Source: Silurus meridionalis
Lineage: Eukaryota; Chordata; Actinopteri; Siluriformes; Siluridae
NCBI RefSeq assembly: GCF_014805685.1
Contig: NC_060893.1
Span: forward strand, 18,010,025 to 18,074,024
Length of the DNA: 64,000 nucleotides
Direction of reading: 5' to 3'
How positions within the stretch are numbered: the stretch's first letter is position 1; every line of letters begins with the position of its first letter. A model generated the notes under the pieces. That model was given only the letters and a program-made list of their open reading frames with translations, did no database searches and had not been told where the DNA came from. A program made the translations under genes and the position numbers. Shown one piece after another: positions 59,391 to 64,000 of the stretch.

Positions 59391-60139
59391 CCAATATGTG
59401 GAATATTGTGAACAAAAAAATAAACTTTTTGATTCCAAAACTTATCACATCTTGAGTTACAACAATGAAGAGAGAAAAAACAAGAGGTGAAGAATCTTTG
59501 TCAAAAGCACAAATGTGTTAGTGTTTGCCTTTATTAATACGCTATTTTGAGTTTACAGGTATACTAAAATGGCACTTGTGTGCATCTGCATGTGCAAATT
59601 ACCACAAGTGAAAAGTGGGTATTACATTTCCTATCATTATGTGCCTATTTCCACTAGTTAAAGACACAATAAAAGCCTATTAAAATGTGCAGTAGTAAGA
59701 ATTATGCCTGCCACAAGCATGTTTTTAAAATTGGATATTTGTGGCATGTTTGTGGTCTCAACAGCATGTGAAAAGTATTTGATTTTCATTCTTTTAATGA
59801 AGAAAATGCACCCTTATTTCTACACACTTTTGTGTGTCACTGCTGAAGAGTGACTGCTGCTATTATGCATGAAAAAGCTCATTTGTTATTGTAAACCTTA
59901 TTTAAAAAATAATTCACCATTCTTGTGTTTTTTCAACAGATCCAGTAAATACACATGTTTCTTTTCTGCAACCAGCCACCCACACAACATCCTTGGTAAA
60001 CTCAGTGCTGAGTTCTCTCTAAAGAACCTCATAGATAAAACATTTCTCTAAAACTTCAGCCAGAAAAGCTATGTCATTCGTTTCCCCCTTACATGGTAAG
60101 ATCATATCCAGTTATGCTCTAACTGCTCCAAAAAGCATT
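59391..60139. other. No recognised feature
   Basis: AT-rich, unassigned sequence. Confidence 0.45.
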
Positions 60140-60285
60140 TATGTAAAGTGGTGATTTCTGAGGCTGGTAATTCTAATTAAGTTATCCTCTGCAGCAGAGG
60201 TAGCTCTTGGTCTTCTTTTCCTGGAACGGTTCTCATAAGAGCCTTCTTCATAGTTTTTGATGGTTTTGGAGAATGCATTTATGAA
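60140..60285 (-). mobile_element. Tc1 transposase DNA-binding domain, first part of a split copy
   Basis: The minus strand reads NAFSKTIKNYEEGSYENRSR, KRRPRATSAAEDNLIRITSL, RNHHFT without a stop. This matches the N-terminal paired-like DNA-binding region of Tc1 transposases, with the GRPR-like linker (here RRPR). The adjoining Tc1 sequence reappears after the L2 insertion at about 61705. Confidence 0.88.
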
Positions 60286-61703
60286 TATGAGTCATCCAAT
60301 CTTGCAATCCCACCACCTGTCCTCTGGATCCAATCTCTTCAACTGACCATCACACAAGATCTCCTGCCCTTCATCTCCACAATCATCAATGGGTCCTTAA
60401 CATCTGGCTATGTGCCAACTACCTTAAAGCAAGCAAGGGTCATTCCCATCTTAAAGAAACCTGCTCTGGACCAATCAGACATCAACAACTACACTACCGG
60501 TGTCACTTCTCTCCTTTCTTTCCAAATCTCTGGAACGCACAGTTTTTAACCAACTGTCTGTCTATCTCTCACAGAACAACCTCCATGATTCAAACCAGTC
60601 TGGGTTCAAAGAGCCACATTCCACAGAGACGGCCCTTTTGGCTGTTTCTGAGAAACTGCATGCTGCTCGATCAGCCAAGCTGTCATCTGTACTTATCTTC
60701 CTGGATCTTTCAGCAGCATTTGACACAGTCAACCACTCAACCCTCAGTATCCACGGAACAGCATGGGAATAGTTTGCTACCTACCTGGAAGGTCACTCAT
60801 ACCAGGTAACATGGAGGGGATCCACATCTGCCCCATGCAGACGTACCACTGGTGTCCCACAAGGCTCGGTACTTGGTCTCCTCCTTTTATCTCTCTATAC
60901 CCACTCCATTGGTGAAGTCATATCCTCACATGGGTTTTCCTACCACTGCTATGCAGATGACACTCAACTCATCATTTCTTTCCCTCCGTCAGATACCATA
61001 GCTTCTGCTTGGATCTCAGCATGCTTGACAGACATATCTTCATGGATGTGTGCTCATCAACTAAAACTCAACCCCAGAAAAACAGAACTGCAGGTGATTT
61101 ATCTCCGGTCAAGATCTCAGAATAACTCATGACTCTTTGCTCTCCCCTTCAGCCACTGCTCGTAACCTTGGGGTAACTATGGACAATGAACTGTCCTTCT
61201 TCTCACATGTCGCTAATGTGGCTCGTTCCTGTCAATTTTTATTGTATCAGATTCAAAACACTGATGCTTGCCTACAAGGCCAAAAATGGACCAGCACCAT
61301 CTTACCTTAGAGACCTCATCACATCTCGCACTGCACCACGCTGTCTGAGATCCACCAGTACTGCTCGACTGGTACCACCTTCTCTCAGAATGAGAGGTAA
61401 GTATACTTCAAGGCTCTTCTCTGTTCTGGCACCAAGGTGGTGGAATGAACTTCCCCTAGGAGTCCCTGGCTATCGTCAAGCAATGGTTGAAAACCTACCT
61501 CTTCCTGAAACACCTAAATTAGCACTTTCTTAGTTTGCTTTGTAGAATTCTAGAGTTAGATTTATTAATATAAAGTTTGTAATCTTGCATACCAGTGTAG
61601 ATTTATTCATTGCTAGAGACTCAAAGCACTTTTGTACGTCGCTCTGGATAAGGGTGTCTGCTAAATGCCGCAAATGTAAATATAAATGTAAATAAATACA
61701 TTT
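60286..61703 (+). mobile_element. CR1/L2-clade LINE nested in Tc1
   Basis: A 5'-truncated L2-type LINE. It carries much of the RT ORF, then a short 3' end TACGTCGCTCTGGATAAGGG, TGTCTGCTAAATGCC and TGTAAA repeats, the stem-loop tail known for fish L2 elements. The flanks ATGCATTTA (about 60273) and ATACATTTA (about 61696) look like an 8-of-9 target duplication. Tc1 sequence lies on both sides. The same tail is found on several SINEs in this window. Confidence 0.9.
60296..61530 (+). pseudogene. L2 reverse transcriptase, broken
   Basis: Blocks in order: LPFISTIINGSLTSGYVPT, ARVIPILKKPALDQSDINNY, LSFLSKSLERTVFNQLSVYL, LSSVLIFLDLSAAFDTVNHS, TTGVPQGSVLG, SYHCYADDTQLI (the catalytic YADD is intact), LKLNPRKTELQVI, ARNLGVTMDNELSF, CQFLLYQI. 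A deletion of about 85 codons follows, then LMLAYKAKNGPAPSYLRDLI, RSTSTARLVPPSLR and RLFSVLAPRWWNELPLGV. Frameshifts near 60500, 60770 and 61130 disrupt it. Confidence 0.9.
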
Positions 61704-61767
61704 AAATTTCTTTCGATTTTATGGCTTGACTGACCTTCATTTCTATAAGTAATTATGGACTTTTCTC
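61704..61767 (-). mobile_element. Tc1 transposon, second part of the split copy
   Basis: ATGGCTTGACTGACCTTCAT and TAATTATGGACTTTTCTCAG correspond to the Tc1 transposase segment normally next to the domain at 60140-60285. This shows that the L2 inserted between them. Confidence 0.7.
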
Positions 61768-62050
61768 AGTAGTTGTAGCAGCACTAATCACCTTCACCTG
61801 GTCACTCAACACCAGCTCCATCACCAAGAAAGCCGAGCAGCATCTCTACTTCCTGAGAAGGCTGAGGAAAGCCCATCTCCCTCCCCCTATCCTGACCTTT
61901 TTCTACAGAGGGACCATCGAGAGCATCCTGAGCAGCTGCATCACTGCCTCGTTTGGAACTGCACCATCTTGGATCGCAAGACCCTAAAGAGGATAGTGAG
62001 GACAGCTGAGTTGGTCATCGGAGTCTCCCTCCCCATGTGTGATTCCATGT
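61768..62050 (+). mobile_element. LINE ORF C-terminal fragment
   Basis: The frame reads [57 protein letters not shown]. This is the post-RT C-terminal segment of the LINE type seen at 52.4-54.1 kb (compare FYRCTIESIFTG there). It then decays, with WIARP, a stop and KG. No 5' or 3' end is recognised. Confidence 0.8.
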
Positions 62051-64000
62051 GTGTTCTATCATAGTTTGGTTGTCATCAGAATTAATGTACCATTTAAAAA
62101 TAATAAAAATAAGGAAAAAACATTGTATGTGTGTGTATTTTTCATAAGGTCATAGTCTAAAGAACTACTGACCTTAAACCACATCTTGCTGCTGTTATTA
62201 AGGCAGAAAAAAATATACGACCAAATATTAGAAAATAAATGATAGACTCGTTAGTTTTTGACCTGGTGACCTGGTTTTCTGTGGAGTGAGTTCATGAGGT
62301 GTTTCATAATATTGACCGGCAAATGACCATTTTATATTATCTTCTATCCATCCACATGCACAACTTTCTGACATTCAGCAACAAGGCACTAAAGTATCCA
62401 AAGTTGAAAAGACAAAATATTTGGGAGTTTTAGTGATTAGAGGGTTGCTCTTCAAAAAAAAAAGTCTGCTTAAAATGTTACTTAGATCTTTTCAAATTAC
62501 ACATGATGCATGATTAATATTTAAAGGCTCTGCACTCATTTAAATAAACTCTTAATGAGATTTTACCCGTGCACGTAACATGAAATTGACAAATTAGACA
62601 TACTGAGAGGCTAAAGTGGCTTGAGATTTTGTAATACACTAATGAGGGAATTAAAAGTAGACTGAAGCTTGTTAGCTGATGCAACATTAAAGTGATTTCT
62701 TCATTTCTTTCAGTAGCGATATGGTCTGATGTGCAATCCTATGAGTAATTAATGCTCATGAGAGCATAATGAATAATGCACTTTGAGACGAATTTTCTCC
62801 TCAATAGAGCGCTTATGCTGACGTAAGATACCGGCACATCTCTGCTGACATATATTCCAAGTCTAAATCCATAGCGCACACAACATGGGAAAAAAGCGTT
62901 CATGACCTTGTTGCATTGCTTGCCAGCCACGCATTTTCCATCAAGCTTTGTCTTGGAATTTTATGCATAAATAATGTCTGCAGCTGTGGGCTATAATATT
63001 ATTTAATGGAATAGCAGCAATTATACTGACACCAGGTTGAATGTCTAATCTTTGCAGATTTTTAGGAATCGCATCAGAAATGTAAGCAATGCAATACTCT
63101 TATTTTTGTTGACATTCTATGGAAGGTTTCAGGAATGGTGTGTGGTTTCTAAAATGCAGATGATCTGGAAATTTTGCTAAAACCTCATAACCCTGCTCAA
63201 CAATACCTCCAACAAATCTACAACAGTTCAAATGAGGTGCTAGATGATGGATGATTGTATGGTTTTGACTTTCAACCAATTATAGAGCTGTTCTAAGACT
63301 TTACTTTTGTCCCAAAATATTGATTAGATACTCCACATTCTATTTTTAGTTGTATTATTCAATTTTTATGTTTTTATTGGGATTTAGCTATATTCTGTTT
63401 TATCATGTACATTCTATTGTATTTCTCTAATTTATTTTTATTTTTATTTTTTCCACCAGAACTTTTGACTGCATTTCTTATTGTGTTTAAATACATAAGT
63501 CACAAATATAAATCAAAAATAGAAATTTTAAAATTTAAGGTGTATTTTTGTGACTTATAATGCGACAAATAATTATATATGTAATATTCAAAATATAGAG
63601 TCTGAATAACATCATTATAAACTAATTATTTGTTAAAAGTGTCCTTTTTTTTAACTATAAATCAAAATATTTTAAAGAAATTGCTAAATTTGCAGCTAAT
63701 ACTGTATATTAAATCAAATTCTATATTAAACTTTGTTTTTAATTGATAAACCAAAACTGACTATTACAACTTTTTCAACTGCCAGCATGATATATCAATA
63801 TATGTCAATATCACACAATGTAAAGTATAAATACTTGAAGTATTGAATGGAAGACTTTGCTATCTGAATCTCGCCTCTTTGCGTCTCATTTAGCAATTTC
63901 CCCTAGATTGTGCAACGGTGGCTGAAGCAACATAGATATAAGTCTTTTTGGAAAGAATAAATTCTAGTATTGTTATTCATTGATAACAATCTGTGACATA
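62051..64000. other. No recognised feature
   Basis: AT-rich sequence to the window end. 62640-62990 is of higher complexity, with TAATTAATG and ATGCATAAATAAT motifs, and may be conserved noncoding DNA. No gene was recognised. Confidence 0.4.

Overview
This window is vertebrate nuclear DNA, most likely from a teleost fish. It is AT-rich, dense in long microsatellites (TTA, TA, GA, CA, TTTC), and full of fish-type mobile elements. An otophysan, perhaps a catfish, is my guess from the short interspersed elements (SINEs) and Tc1-like families; the sequence does not prove it. I find no exon of a host gene. Every long open frame I can explain is transposon debris, a shadow of one, or a translated microsatellite. 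I read the window as intergenic or deep intronic sequence.

Layout. 0-5 kb: an L2-tailed SINE, a tRNA-Glu-headed SINE with a perfect 14-bp target duplication, and a shrunken DIRS retrotransposon with long inverted repeats. 7.5-10 kb: a Tc1-like relic, a 196-bp inverted-repeat element with a 5-bp target duplication, and a SINE. 12-13.5 kb: a second DIRS with gag, RT/RNase H and recombinase fragments. 15-20.3 kb: a Tc1-like relic, a LINE 3' end, a 1-kb hAT element and a SINE. 20.7-23.3 kb: a Tc1-like relic, a third DIRS that keeps its internal complementary region, and a mariner. 24.7-28.3 kb: a SINE, an RTE element split by a fourth DIRS, and a second RTE copy. 30-43.4 kb: several Tc1-like relics (one split by another element), a 510-bp TA-flanked element, a 73-bp tandem array beside a possible LTR edge, and a minus-strand solo LTR. 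44-51.3 kb: two copies of an unknown 160-bp repeat, a hAT-derived fragment, a Tc1 split by a mariner, and another Tc1. 52.4-62 kb: a LINE with endonuclease and RT remains, two SINEs, a Tc1 split by an L2 LINE, and a second LINE fragment. 62-64 kb: nothing recognised.

How the parts relate. There are two apparent SINE/LINE partnerships. The tRNA-Glu SINE shares its 3' tail with the two RTE copies, and several other SINEs share theirs with the L2 copy. Four nested insertions (DIRS in RTE, mariner in Tc1, L2 in Tc1, a LINE-type tail in a Tc1-like relic) give a relative insertion history. All elements look dead: stops, frameshifts and internal deletions are present throughout. The most informative structure is the DIRS set. 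It preserves terminal repeats with a CRE plus TATA pair and, in one copy, an internal segment that reads as the predicted circle junction.

All family calls rest on motifs recognised by eye; no database search was run.
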